Assembly: GCA_023014365.1 (NCBI GenBank)
Contig: JAEBUN010000003.1
Coordinates: 1,178,001 to 1,242,000 of the forward strand
Reading direction: 5' to 3'
DNA from: Lepiota brunneoincarnata
Lineage: Eukaryota; Basidiomycota; Agaricomycetes; Agaricales; Agaricaceae
DNA length: 64,000 nt
In this document: positions 45,201 to 57,065 of the stretch, one piece after another
Layout of the letters: every line of letters starts with the position of its first letter
How positions within the stretch are numbered: the stretch's first letter is position 1
Notes under the pieces: model-generated
What the model was told of the DNA's origin: nothing
What the model saw: the letters and a program-made list of their open reading frames with translations, nothing else
The model's database searches: none
Translations under genes and position numbers: made by a program

Positions 45201-45969
45201 AGTGTCTTCAGAGGGTTCGACCGCTACCATTATCCCCTCTCGCCCCGCAATCGCGTCTACACCTTCAATGAGCACCCCCGAGCATATCTCGTTTCCTATG
45301 GACGTACCCCTGATCCGTGATGACGTCTATCGTCAAAGGGAGTTCGAGTTGGAGCAGTGCGCGATGCAGGAAGCAGAGGGTAGGAGAAAGATCATGCCCA
45401 CACCATCCAATTCGCCCACAATTCCCATGTCTAAGCCCCAGGCTGCCGACTCTAGGGATAACGGAACTGCAGCTGGAATGTCTGGGCATGCCCGGTCATC
45501 GTCCACGTCTTCTCAGACACTTCCATACCCACAGAACACTCCGCCTCCCAAGTTTAAGCTCAAATCTCCTCCACCCATTGTGCCCTCCCCATCCCTTCCA
45601 GCGTTTCCCAGCACTTCGCCGTCGCATGCACCAGGGGAAGTTGGTTCTCCTGTGGCTCTATCATCGGGGATGGATTTGGTTGATTGTAGAAACGCTTCAA
45701 GGTCATTGGAAAGAGCATCTTCGGGTTCCAGGGAACGCGGGTCTGCTGCCACCACTCCGACGCATAGAGAGCGAGAATGGGCGGAGGCACGGAGGGGGAG
45801 GTATGTTGGCGTTGATATGAGCGTTGATGTGGATGATACGGTGGAGGATCCGACGTCACCTACTATGGGCGGGCAACCTAGGGAGGAGACGATAATCAAC
45901 AAAGCGGTTGAGATGGTTTCAAGTGCTGGGGCGTATTTGAGGTTGTGGCCGAACCCTGGTGGCACATAG
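42238..45969 (+). CDS. REG1: Reg1-like regulatory subunit of protein phosphatase 1 (glucose repression)
   Basis: Targets the type-1 phosphatase (Glc7) to the Snf1 kinase pathway. Three exons (42238-42500, 42551-43318, 43371-45969) sum to 3,630 bases and 1,209 residues. The N-terminus carries the Pfam DUF1752 region: DYLSHDWQEEDVWRSWRN, ASWRTWWKQRNKLKTISPET, then LNWLKDSDVTWLYGPL, created by splicing at a GTCAGT donor. Around residue 285 the PP1 docking motif KHISFN is followed by TFVEQCIAIEKP, the pattern seen in yeast Reg1. The rest (800+ residues) is Ser/Pro/Gly-rich and disordered with acidic patches (DSDSDSDDG) and no known domain. The second intron (43319-43370) removes a TAA just after DDDDG; skipping it would truncate the protein. 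The docking motif with DUF1752 makes the assignment firm. The tail is much longer than I would expect to be conserved. Confidence 0.88.
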
Positions 45970-48488
45970 ATGCTATGGTTGCCGTTGCCCGTCATCATCT
46001 GGATTGTGATAAGATTGATACCTGCCATCTTCTGTTGGCTACGGATATACCTGTCTCTTTGGCTTCCGGTTCTTCTGTGTGGCTCTGATTTTTACCCCCC
46101 CTGTCCGATCCAGTCTTGTTTTCTGTGATCACTTTCGAATATCGGTGACTAAACTGCCTAGCACTTTTACCGTCTTGTTTCTCTGGATAGTTCCTCCTCT
46201 TGCTTAATACCATTCTAGTAATCTACTTGCATCCAACTCGACTGTTGTTTAATCTATGCACTTGGGGTGTAGGCATCTATGCACACCTGTCTCGATTGTT
46301 TTTAACTACCTGCCTATTCTTTATTACACTCAATACATTGCCAATCTTACCACGCTGATACTTCTGTGGAGCATCCTCAGTGCACACTAAAAAAGACACT
46401 GTCACCAGATACAGCAGAGCCGAGTAGTCGTACTGATTCCAGCGCAAAGTCGCCGGGGGGAACCTTTCGCCATCCGATCCCGGCAAGAAGCCTAGGTAAC
46501 TTGGTAAATCGCCTTCGGATTCCACCCTCCACCCAACTTCCCACCCTCAACCGCTCTCCTACTCCACAGCTCCCTTAGGGGGGGAGGGCTTTTCTTACCA
46601 ATTGAACGGTCATCTAGTTTGACCACCTGGTGGTTCTATGGTATTCTCTGGTTCTCCTGTTCCGGCGGCTCATTCGCATACACTGACATCATGCTCCTAC
46701 TGGATTTCTTGTACTATTTATATCCAGACGTGGGGGTCCTTCGCTCGTGCTTCGTGAATCCATGAGCAACTAGTAACATGTCAAGTAATTTACCAAACTG
46801 TCGGTCAAGCTCCTTTACTTTCAGGAAACTCGAGCTGCTCTGGCAAATGAATGAACATATTTTATTTTTCGCACGTCTCTATTAAACCTTCACTCTAACG
46901 TGGCTTCATAACCTTTGTCGGCATTTGGATAGAAACCACTTATTTCTTCTCCTGTAAAATGACATGCAACAGTGGAAATGTCGCACAAACGTCTCAATAG
47001 ACCTCGGCGGGGAGCAAGTATATAATACAATTCCTTGGTCCAATTTCTCATCTTAGAAACAAAAATCCAGTGAATAAAACTATCGAGCTGTCTTTCGTCC
47101 TGAGCTACATCATCCCCAGCTGTCTGTATCAATCGCAAGTGAGCTGGTGGGCTCAGAGCCAAGGGTCCGCTTCATTGCTACCGGTTGTCACTACCTCATC
47201 TGCCTCAATATTCACACTTTCTCATTCAAGTCCAAAGTGAGGAATCAGTTAATAGCTAGTGAATAAACAAGGTGTGAGTAAATTTCCTATTATTCGCACA
47301 ACCGTAAATCAGATCGCCCCAAAAATACGGTAGCCCCAAAATAAACGGACGAAGGCCGTCGCGTGACGCTTTGAATTTGAAATACCCTCTCGTGTCTTCG
47401 GAGCCCTACGTTATGGTTTTGTCTCCTCTGACGAGATAGCTAGCGTAGAAAAGTGGCCCCCCAGATATCCCTAACAATGACGCTGTGTATCATCCTCCGA
47501 GCTGGTTGGTCGGTAGCGCCATGTTTGTATGCTGCCCGGCTGTATACACAACGCTTTCCCATACCGGGAGATTCTGATAAGAGAAGCAAAGGCACCGATT
47601 TGAAATTAGCTCCCAGGAGATACGGCACAATGGGATTTGTTGCCAGCTTAGGAGCTTGTAGGGTCGCCCTGTTCCGAGGCTATGTACTAGTTTTTGCTAG
47701 GTTCAGTTTGGTACTTTAAGGGTCCGAGCGTTCAGATAGGGTATCAAGAGACGACCTCAAGCTACATACAGAACGTGGGAATATACCAGCGGCGGAGACA
47801 CGAATCGTGGGACACAATATCTTGAGACAACAGGCCTCTGCAGCTCCCTTCTGCCCAAACCTTTCTCCGCCTGGCCGTGATGCAAACATAGTAAGCGCGA
47901 CATTCATAGCGCACACACATGACCCCTTTGCAGCATGTGGTATACCCGGCATTAGCTATTTTTATCTCTTGCCGCTAAGCCAGTCTCATCCTCACTTGCT
48001 GGTCAGTAATCATCGATCCTACGAGGGACGTTCAAACATACGACACTCGTGTTCCTCGCTTCTGGTTTTCCAGCCTTGTTGGCTTAATTAGAGCCTGGAA
48101 GGATTCACTGAACACCTCTCATTGTGGCGACTATCACCGGTGATGACGTCTGTGGGTAACCACTATCTCCTTGCATCAATGGCGAGCTATTAGTGTACTA
48201 AAGAAGCCCAAAATTCCCCTTGCCTGTGGAGATCTCATCCTGTTCGAGAGACAGCTCCTTCCTCAAGTTCTATCGTAGCAGAGCTTGAAAGGCTCACCAA
48301 CACCGGAACTCCGTGAGGCACAGCACATCCAGTCAGGTGCGTTCCGTACCCAGCCGAAGCTGCCACCCCAGCGATTGCGCTCACGCTGATTAAGGTCATT
48401 TCTGAGCACTTCATAACGCGACGGGACGTTCCTGAAGCGGCTTCCTGCCTCCTCCCCCCCCCCCCCCCCCCATCAACTTTCTCGCACC
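45970..48488. other. Gene-poor region between REG1 and the second transporter
   Basis: A pyrimidine-rich 3' flank of REG1 occupies the first 250 bases. No gene recognised; frames at 46366-46578 (+), 46890-47162 (-) and 47453-47719 (+) have no domain. No repeats seen except the poly-C tract at 48454. Confidence 0.45.
48454..48471. repeat. C18 homopolymer before the transporter start
   Basis: Eighteen consecutive C, ending 17 bases before the ATG at 48489, so within the 5' leader or core promoter. The true length may differ because such runs are hard to sequence. Confidence 0.9.
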
Positions 48489-51118
48489 ATGAACACGGAT
48501 AAGGTTTCGCCGCCGGCATCGACTCGTCAGTCCGAACAGGACCAGGAGAAAGAGGGTTCTTCTGAGACAGGCAATGTTACCAAGGTGCCTTTGTATAATC
48601 CTGATGTCGATGTCAGTGGGGTGGACGAGCGAAAGTTGATGAGGAAGATCGACTGGTGGTTGATCCCCTGGCTGTCTTTGTTATACCTCTTGAGTTTCCT
48701 GGATAGAACAAGTATTGGAAAGTAAGCTACCCCGATCGTCCCAACCGTCCAGAAGCTCATGCATTCTTGTAGCGCCAGGGTAATCCCTATTAATCATGCA
48801 GGGGAGATAAAGATGTACTCACTGAATCTCCGCTTAGTTATACCACATGCAGCAAGACCTACATATCGACGACAGGCAATACCTACTCACCTTGACGGTA
48901 TGTCAAGACATCGAGACCACAATCCGAAATATGACTGATGCGGACCTGCAGATTTTCTTCTTCAGTTATGCTATCTTTGAGGTCCCCTCCAATGTTTTCC
49001 TGAAGAGATTGCGACCTTCAATCTGGCTCTCGATCCTGATGCTCCTTTGGGGCATTATGATGGTAAGGATTATCATAGATGTGGGCATTGCTGGAAATTG
49101 AAGACCTATACGACAGACGGTTCAAGGTCTCGTGCATAATTTTGGGGGACTCATGGGTAGGTGCTCCGAGTCACTTCTTTCAATTTCATGAGAACCCGAC
49201 TAAACAATTCGTTAGGCATGAGATGGATGTTGGGTATGATGGAGGCTGGCTTGTTCCCGGGTGTCAACTATTATCTCTCCTGGTGGGCTATGATATTGAG
49301 GAGTTGTAGTATTTTCAATGACATTCCCCTGTTTCCCAGCTGGTACAAGCGATCCGAGTTTGGAATTAGAGCAGCCCTGTTCTTTTCCGCTGCCACAGTA
49401 TCGGGCGCTTTTGGTGGCTTGTTGGCGGTGTGTGCTTGTAGAATACTCCGCCTGGGAAAAAACAACAACTCACGCCCCTTGTTGCAGGCTGCGATCTCCA
49501 ACATGGAAGGGGTTGGTGGAAAGCCTGCCTGGGCTTGGATATTCAGTTCGTGAACTGTGGTACAGCGCCGATGAGTTTCCACTGATGCTGGTGCGGTAGT
49601 TATCGAAGGGTTGGCTACAGTGATCGCTGGAGTCATTTCCTTCTGGGTCATCCAAGACTTCCCGGATACCGCGAAATTCCTTACCGAAGAGGAGAGAACT
49701 GTGGTCATTCGGCGCCTGCAAGGAGATGATCAGTTTAGTGCTGCTGGAGAGGATTTGCGATGGAAATATATTTTCCAGAGTTTGCTTGACTGGAAGACTT
49801 GGGTAGGAAGTGTGTGCCAAACAGGTATTCCCCTTCACTGGGAAAGCTAATTGCCTCCTTTTGTGAACCACAGTGATCGCGTACACAGGGTGCGACGCAC
49901 CACTTTATGCCTTTGCCTTGTTCTTGCCAAGCATCATCAACCAGGTAAGATTTCTGATAATAATGTTGGCTCATATACTGAAGTCCAGTATTTTCTTCCT
50001 TAGCTCGGTAAGAGCTTTTGCTGGTCTCCTGATAAGAGTTATTCATATTGAATCTATTTAAATAGGCTTCAAGGCCACCCCTGCAAATCTCTTGACGGTT
50101 CCCGTCTACGTGTTTGCTTGTTTCATTACATGTTGTGTCGGATATTGTGCCGATAGGTACGGGCATCGCGGGTGGTTTAATCTGTCATTCCTCTGTCTAG
50201 GTGTGTTGATCGGTTGGGATCCATGTACTGTGAGCTTACAGTGGGGGCAGGGGCTGCCGGGTACATCATTCTTATTGCATCCCGCAATGCTGCTCTTTCA
50301 TACTTTGCTGTGTACATGGCCACTTGGTGAGTGTCGGAAGCTTATTGCCCGTGTGAGGTGTTGAATGGGTTGTTCTGGTAGCGGCATCTATCCCGTCATT
50401 CGTAAGTTCTTGCACCGCACGTTTCTGCTCTGAGCTTTTAACACATCCCAAACCTGGCTCGCAACAGCTAACACTATGTGAGGTGCCCCACTCCGAATCC
50501 AATAATGACACTCACACTCATGATAAAGTGCTTGGGTATCAAATAATGTCGAGGGTTCCTATAAACGCAGCGTAACATTGGCCATGGTGATTAGCTTGTG
50601 CGTTGTCCTTCTAGAGGCTCAGTGTGTGCATTCTGACTGGGTCGTAGCGGGAATATCAATGGAGCAGTCAGTTCCAACGTTGTATGTCTTCATCCGCAAT
50701 TATATCAGTAGCATTATTGTTGATGCCCGTGGTGGTGCATAGTATCGTGCACGAGACCAGCCGTGGTATCCTCTTGGTAAGTCGTCCTTTCCAGTTGGAT
50801 TCCGGTTTGTATCTGACTCATTATCAGGTCATGGTAAGGCATCCACCATATTGCTTGTTAACCGGGCTGAAGACTCACGGAATCCATGAAGGCCTGGTGT
50901 TGATGTACATTGGCCTTGGACTTATCTCCAACTCGGTCATGCTGTACTTCCTTAAAAACGAGAACGCAAAACGCGAGAGGGGAGAGAGGGACGAGGTGAT
51001 CGGCGAGGGGGTTGAAGGAGATGAGATCAAAGCTAAGAAAAATGGCCGGTTTGCGACAGTGTCGGATGCGAAGAGGGAGAAAGGGGATGCTTGGAGTGGG
51101 TATAGGTATACGCTTTAG
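48489..51118 (+). CDS. MFS transporter, allantoate permease (Dal5/Tna1) type, second copy
   Basis: Plasma-membrane symporter of small carboxylates or vitamins; substrate unknown. The N-terminal tail (STRQSEQDQEKEGSS) is followed by DERKLMRKIDWWLIPWLSLL and YLLSFLDRTSIGN across an intron. Then come DLHIDDRQYLL, FFFSYAIFEVPSNVFLKRLR, MRWMLGMMEAGLFPGVNYYL, WYKRSEFGIRAALFFSAATV, SGAFGGLLA, WIFILEG-type and FWVIQDFPDTAKFLTEEER. GFKATPANLLTVPVYVFAC, CADRYGHRGWFN and ATCGIYPVIPN lead to the last helix (VLMYIGLGLISNSVML). The tail is ENAKRERGERDE and GDAWSGYRYTL. More than ten short introns splice without any frame jump, unlike the relative at 24.2 kb. Start is at the first ATG, after the poly-C tract. 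It shares architecture with the 24.2-kb transporter but is divergent, so not a recent tandem copy. Confidence 0.92.
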
Positions 51119-52544
51119 CGAGCTTGTGTTGATTCCACGAATTATGTGGCAACATCATAGTGATGAAACTATCTACGAAGTTTTTTGTGAAACACATTTT
51201 GGCGAGTGAATATACATCATGGCACCAAGGAAATGGATTCTTCCATTGCCGGAGGACTTGTGGTTCGGCTTCTGAATGATGGCCGGATTATCCGGGGCTG
51301 CGTATCACTGCAGATGTGCATGTGGATACGAGTGGGTGAAATTGGTACGTCGACAGGGGAAATGAGTCTCGAGGTAAATCAATCAATCGCCCGCTCACTG
51401 CCACATTGCGAAGAAACCACTGGGTACGGGGCGGGAGATTCGGGAGGAAGGAATATCCGTGCCGATCGGTGTGACATCTTAACGGCGGGTTGCCACTTCC
51501 AAGTGCTCGAGATTGGCAGTATGAACGAAGCTAAGAAGTTGTGCGGGGAGAAGTGTACCCGGTGTAAGGGCTGATTGATATATGATAGTTTGAAGTTTCT
51601 CTCTCCAGTTGGCTGTGGCCCGGTTTCGAATTCCCTTTGGACCGGGCGCCACCCCTACCAAAGGTCCCGTAAGTGACTATTTATAGGAGTGCTGTCTTTG
51701 CATATAGCCGTTGAACGTTTGAACTTTGAATTGGTGATCTGATGCGAGATGGTCTTACTTATTCGTGGTAGGGAGCCTCAAGACTATTCGGTATGGGGGT
51801 ATGTAGTGGAAACAGGAGCTGAAATGGGCCTTTGGATAATCCGGCGATGTTGACAGGAAAGCCTAAGTTTGTGCGGAAAGCGGTGAAATGTCGAGCACCG
51901 AGGCTTCGGTATTGAGGATCAATGCACATCCGGAAGGGATTCCAGCCTGGCTTGGCTCAATGTGACCATCGGGGGAATGGTTGCTTGGAGCGTAGCCAAG
52001 TAGTGCCCGGGCTAGTCCATGTTTGGCAGATATTAAATATTCTCAGCTGCGAGCTCCTCTTCAGCCGAATCGGGGGAAATGAGTGGTGGAAGCTTTACGT
52101 CCTGTGGGAGGGAAAAACTTTTGGTGGTCGGCAAAGAAAGTGCAGGTAGAGTAAGGGTCGGTGTAAAAATGGTCCGAAAGTCGAACCAGTTCAGAATCTG
52201 GCGCGGTTTTGCCTTTTCGGGAGGCAGAAAATGCGGTGGGAGGGACGAGCTGATCGCACTTTCTCAAACAGAATTGTTTGTATAGCCGCGTCCTCTTCGG
52301 TGGCAGTCCTCTTCTGGGCCATTGCTGGGACCCAAGGAAGGTTCAAAGAAGGAATAGATCTGGGAAGGGGGGCAGGGATGATCGGAGGATAGTCGTTACG
52401 CCCATATGTCCTAAATCGTACCACAATTATTTTGGGCTTGCTTTCAATTAACCGGTATTGCTACAACGTATATATAACCACAACGAAAAGCGTACACAAC
52501 GATCATTCACCATTCCTCTCTCCTACCACTCTCTGCATTCAACT
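51119..52544. other. Intergenic
   Basis: A 122-codon plus-strand frame (51206-51574) directly follows the transporter; it has no domain, is Cys-poor except at its end, and I do not call it a gene. The rest contains only short frames. The right 100 bases are the HMG-CoA synthase promoter. Confidence 0.4.
52469..52477 (+). promoter_or_regulatory. TATA-like box before HMG-CoA synthase
   Basis: TATATATAA, 68 bases upstream of the ATG, followed by a CT-rich leader (CATTCCTCTCTCCTACC). Typical of a strongly expressed fungal gene; transcription start not determined. Confidence 0.5.
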
Positions 52545-54162
52545 ATGACTATCCCTCTTGCCACCTCCCCCCTTGGCCTCGAAATCCCCCGTCCCAAGGA
52601 TGTTGGTATCCTCGGCATCGAGGTCTACTTCCCTCGTCGTGTAAGTGCTAGCTTTTGGCCCCGCGCACCCTTATGACTAACTGCCCGCCAATCCAGTGTA
52701 TCTCCGAATCTGAGCTCGAGGACTTTGACGGTGTGTCGAAGGGTAAATACACGATTGGTCTGGGGCAGGAATACATGGCCTGGCCCGATGACCGCGAGGA
52801 TATTAACTCTTTCGCTTTGAATGGTAAGGCTACACCACCTCGCGTACATCCCTTATCCCGAGCATCGTCTTTCAGCCGTTGCTGGCCTCCTCGAAAAGTA
52901 CAATGTCGACCCAAAATCCATCGGTCGAATCGATGTCGGCACTGAAACTATCATCGACAAGTCAAAATCTGTCAAGACCACTCTCATGGACCTCTTTGCC
53001 GAGTCTGGCAACACAGATATCGAGGGTATTGACTCCAAGAATGCCTGCTACGGTTCCACTGCCGCTCTATTCAATGCTATCAACTGGGTCGAGTCGAGTT
53101 CTTGGGATGGTCGCAACGCTATTGTCGTTGCTGGTGATATCGCTGTCTATGCCGAGGGTGCCGCACGCCCTGCTGGCGGCGCTGGCGCGTGTGCTATTTT
53201 GATTGGGCCCAACGCTCCAGTTGTCTTTGAACGTGAGATGATTCATTGCTTCTGCACACAACTCATTCTGAATGTTAATTCTAGCCATTCATGGGAACTA
53301 CATGGCCAATACCTATGACTTCTACAAACCCCAACTTTCCTCTGAATACCCGCAAGTCGATGGCCCCGTATCCGTTGTCACCTACATTGCCGCCCTGGAT
53401 GCTGCCTACACGGCATTCAGGGATAAGCTCGCTAGACATGCCAAGCGTGTCGGCGGCAAAGCCGACTTTTCACTTGAGGATGTCGACTATGCCATCTTCC
53501 ACAGTCCTTACGGCAAGCAGGCCGTCAAGGGCCACGCCCGTATGCTCTTCAACGATTTCCTTGCCAACCCGACCGCTCCCCAATTCGCCAACGTTCCCAA
53601 CCCTGAGGGCTTCCTGAATGCTTCTCACGCGGAGTCTCTAAGGGACAAAAATGTCGAGAAAACTTTCATTACTGCCGCCAAGGCTAGCTTCGCTGAAAAG
53701 GTTGATCCCGCGATGGCCTGTTCACGTCGCTTGGGCAACATGTACACTGCGTCGTTGTATGGCTGCCTCGCTTCCCTGCTGGCAAATGTCGAGCCCTCGG
53801 CTATGAAGGGCAAGCGATTCAGTCTCTTCGCGTTCGGCAGTGGTTGTGCTGCTAGCTTCTTCACAGCTTGTGTGAAGGGTGATACCTCCGAGATCAGGGA
53901 GAAACTTGACCTTATGAACCGCCTGGCTCAGATGAAGGTCGTGCCACCCCAAGAGTTCGTTGACGCCCTTCATGTGAGTGTAAACTATTACAAACAATGG
54001 ATGGTCTTGCTGACATGGCTTGTTTAGCTTCGGGAAAAGAACCACAACGCAGTTGATTACGTTCCAGAAGGCTCGGTCGACAATATCTGGCCAGGTGCAT
54101 ATTATCTTGAGAGTGTGGACTCGAAATACAGGAGAAAGTATGTTCGTGCGCCTCTTGCGTGA
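52545..54162 (+). CDS. ERG13: Hydroxymethylglutaryl-CoA synthase
   Basis: Condenses acetyl-CoA with acetoacetyl-CoA to HMG-CoA, the second step of the mevalonate (ergosterol) pathway. Five exons (52545-52640, 52697-52823, 52876-53232, 53285-53973, 54028-54162) total 1,404 bases and 467 residues, the usual length. Catalytic residues are visible with the correct spacing: Glu near 98 in [12 protein letters not shown], Cys near 132 in [15 protein letters not shown], and His near 266 in IFHSPYGK. Other signatures are [46 protein letters not shown] and [16 protein letters not shown]. Introns are 52-56 bases, all GT-AG, and all keep frame. RPP40 follows 221 bases downstream on the same strand. Confidence 0.97.
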
Positions 54163-54383
54163 TTCATTAGGGGTTTTGTGTTTTTAGTTGTTGCGGTACC
54201 TTTCGCTTTCGTAGATGTTGCATAGACTTACCCAAAGCCAAAAAAACAAACTGCATTATTTAGGTACTGCTGTAATTACCCGGCGGGGTTGTATTTATTT
54301 TTTTGCTTAATCATATCTTGATATCACATTGTTCCGAGTGAAGCGCGAATTGTTGGATAACTGAGTACCTCGGCCCAACGATA

Positions 54384-56613
54384 ATGAGCCTGCAGGAGAA
54401 ACGACATGCCAAGATTTCCACCAACCTGACGGGACTTGGGACGTTGGCTTGGTCCCATCCTTTCACACAACAGGTCGGAAACAATCTGTCTTGGAGCCGC
54501 CTATCACCTATCACTGACCCACTCTTCCAGGTCGATGTGATCTTTCCGTCCGAATGTACCGGACTGGAAGATAGTCTGTCCAAACTCAGCGCAAAGTATG
54601 CCAGAGGCAGGGTGAACCTGGCTAACATCTTCAATGCTGGCCCCACTTTTGTGTCCTTACCCCCACAGACCGGCTCTTCCTGGAGTGTAAAGCTAAAAAG
54701 GGATTCGGGAAAGTGAGTGGGTTGAAGTGGATAACGCTTAACAAGATGGCTGACAATCTCTTTTGTTTTTCCCTCGCATTCTTTTTTTTTTTTGGATCTT
54801 GTTTCTATGTATACAATCTCCTTGGGCAATGGCGCATCTTGACCCAGCTCGGGCGCAGCCTCAAGTCGTCCTTTGAGCTCGATTCTCGCTCTGAGCTGGA
54901 ACAACGATGATCCATGGTGCATCGATACCCGCGGCACTTTGACTTTGTGTGTATGCAAAGAGACGTACGAGAGGATGGGTCTTGTGGGTAAAAAGCTACC
55001 ATTCAAGCACCAAGCTGGGGAACGCTATGGTAGGTGGTCATACCTCCTCTCTCTTTCGACCTTTCCCCCCTATTCTCCAGAGTTTTGTTCCCTCGGCCCT
55101 TCGAACACAATGCTTAGATGCTTACCGCCCATTCAATTTCATCTCTCCTACCTCCGACCCGAGGGGCTCGTACTTCACTACCCAAACCTGAAGAGCACCA
55201 GCACTAATCCCGCTTTGACGACTTAGTGATATCAATCCCGCTATACGAAAACGCCAAATCTCCCACCATGCAGACTCGTTACCGGAACGCCCTGGAGTCA
55301 TGGGACACAGGCTTCAATGGACCAAACCCAAATAGCGGTCCCAGCTTGGTGGGCGCATGGGACGTCGTTTATTGTTCTGTGGCAAAGAGTGGAGAGCAAG
55401 ATGGTGAGTTTTTGGTTATCCTTGGAGGGGGGGCATCATGTCTTTCTCTTATCTTTTGTCTTCAAATGTATTTCTTTGCATTTCCCGCCCTGCTTTGCCG
55501 TTTTGGCGGAGAGGACCTGGGTGAATAGTGTGGACGTTGGACCATTGGACCTTTTTGGGTTAAATGATAGGACCTCATGGGGGGTGGTTTGGATTGGTTC
55601 GTGACCTCTTCCCCACTTTTTGATTTCTATGCATTGAGTTGTGTTATGGAGGATGTGGTGACTGTCCTTTCGGTCTTGCCGTTGGCCCCTTTTTGTTTTT
55701 GACACCTTACTAACGTCATGTAGACTGCTTGGATGAGTGGACAGCGCTGGTGCCAGTCTCGACCGCGATTGTGAAGCATGTCACCTGCGAGAAACGGTAT
55801 CTTCAAGATGTCTGGGTTCCTAACCCGTCTACTGTACCGCCTCGCCCGCCTAATTGCCAGAAAGAGGAACTGGAAGATTGGAATCATGACGTCTTGAGCT
55901 TGTTGGAATGGATTGGCATGGCTGGGCTTGGTGCTCAACGGTACGCCCAACGCCCACTCCCTCGTCTCTAACAGCCGGTTCACGGGTCCCGCTCCCCTTT
56001 TTCTTTTTTATGCAGACTTAACGCCAATGATCGTGTGGATCCTTTCGTCGCCTTGTACGAGCCCCCATCTTCGAGCAAAGTAGGAAACGTAAGCCATCTG
56101 CGTTGGAAAGGTCTCCTCCCCCCGGCCTTTGCGCAGTCTGTGATTGATGCATCCGTGTAAGTCAATCATCCCGCTACTTTGGCTTGCACCCCACCCTTAA
56201 TTTTACTGGGAATGATCCGTTCGTCATGTTAATTACTTCCGCCATCCTTCTACTTCTTTTGATCCTCGATTCCGGGAACCTTTGATCGAACGAGTAATGA
56301 TTTACCCCTTTACTAACTTATTTCTTTCGCACAAAGTGCTTACCTCAAGGGAATAGAAACGCCACCATGTTCCCAGCCAGAGTCGGATCCTTTCGTAGCC
56401 ATCACTGTGCATGGTATCACCAACTCGCCCGTGGTTTATTTGCCTCAGCCGCAGTTGGGTAAACCGCGAGGAGACTCTCCGGCTCATTTGCCAAGGGCGG
56501 ATGGAGAAGATGCGTGGTGTCTTATTCTGATGCCGAACGTTCGGGACATCGATGGGGACGTGCGAAGCATTTTGGTCGAGAGCGTGGACCAGTGGGACGC
56601 GCGGTGGGGATAG
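54384..56613 (+). CDS. RPP40: RNase P/MRP protein subunit, Rpp40-like
   Basis: Component of the nuclear RNase P/MRP ribonucleoproteins that process tRNA 5' ends and pre-rRNA. Six exons (54384-54712, 54848-55029, 55227-55403, 55724-55940, 56016-56156, 56337-56613) sum to 1,323 bases and 440 residues. It starts MSLQEKRHAKIS. Early it has QVDVIFPSECTGLED and YARGRVNLANIF. The best family marker is TLTLCVCKETYERMGLVGKK (Rpp40 has an L..DKETYE.LGL.GK segment). Then VISIPLYEN, YRNALESWD and DDCLDEWTALVP are followed by LLEWIGMAGLGAQR and PFVAITVHGITNSPV. The introns are longer than elsewhere (75-320 bases), and one was hiding open frames on the other strand. The match to Pfam Ribonuc_P_40 is by pattern and not checked by search. 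Confidence 0.8.
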
Positions 56614-57065
56614 GTAACAACGCAGCTGTAAAGAGGGAAGTCCTTGTTCTCTCAATGCAATAAGCAGGTTCTAGGAAGAGAAATGTCTTTATTCCGAGGA
56701 GCGATTTTGATCGAGGTATCCGAGTAAGAGTAAAAGCACCAGACACAGTGACGATAGTATACTAGACGATGGAAATACCGTGCAGTATTAGTACAATGAT
56801 GCTTCGAGCGAGTGCGGGAGCTTTTGATAACAGGATCGGCAGAGCACGTATAAGCAGAGCGCATAAGGAACTATAAAAAGGAGAACATAGGAGAGGCCGT
56901 AAGGGGAGGGAAAAAGAAGCAAGGAAACAAAAAAAAAAAACTGTACTATCATAAGCCCCAACACAGGATAAAAAGGAAGAAGACACGTTGGATCATAATG
57001 GGATGATCCAGTATGTGAAGTCTAAATCGCGCAGCTCTCCAATAATTTTGGTTTGGCAGGGCCAT
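56614..57065. other. Convergent 3' flanks of RPP40 and the orphan gene
   Basis: No gene seen. It includes an A-run at 56931-56940 and otherwise mixed sequence. The 452 bases must hold both transcript ends. Confidence 0.5.

Noticed and set aside
44556..45275. 239-codon minus-strand open frame
   Set aside because: Antisense to the last exon of REG1; low-complexity Ser/Pro coding on the other strand creates open antisense frames rich in Leu.
54311..55006. 231-codon minus-strand open frame
   Set aside because: Overlaps exons 1-2 and an intron of the well-supported RPP40 gene and shows no domain.
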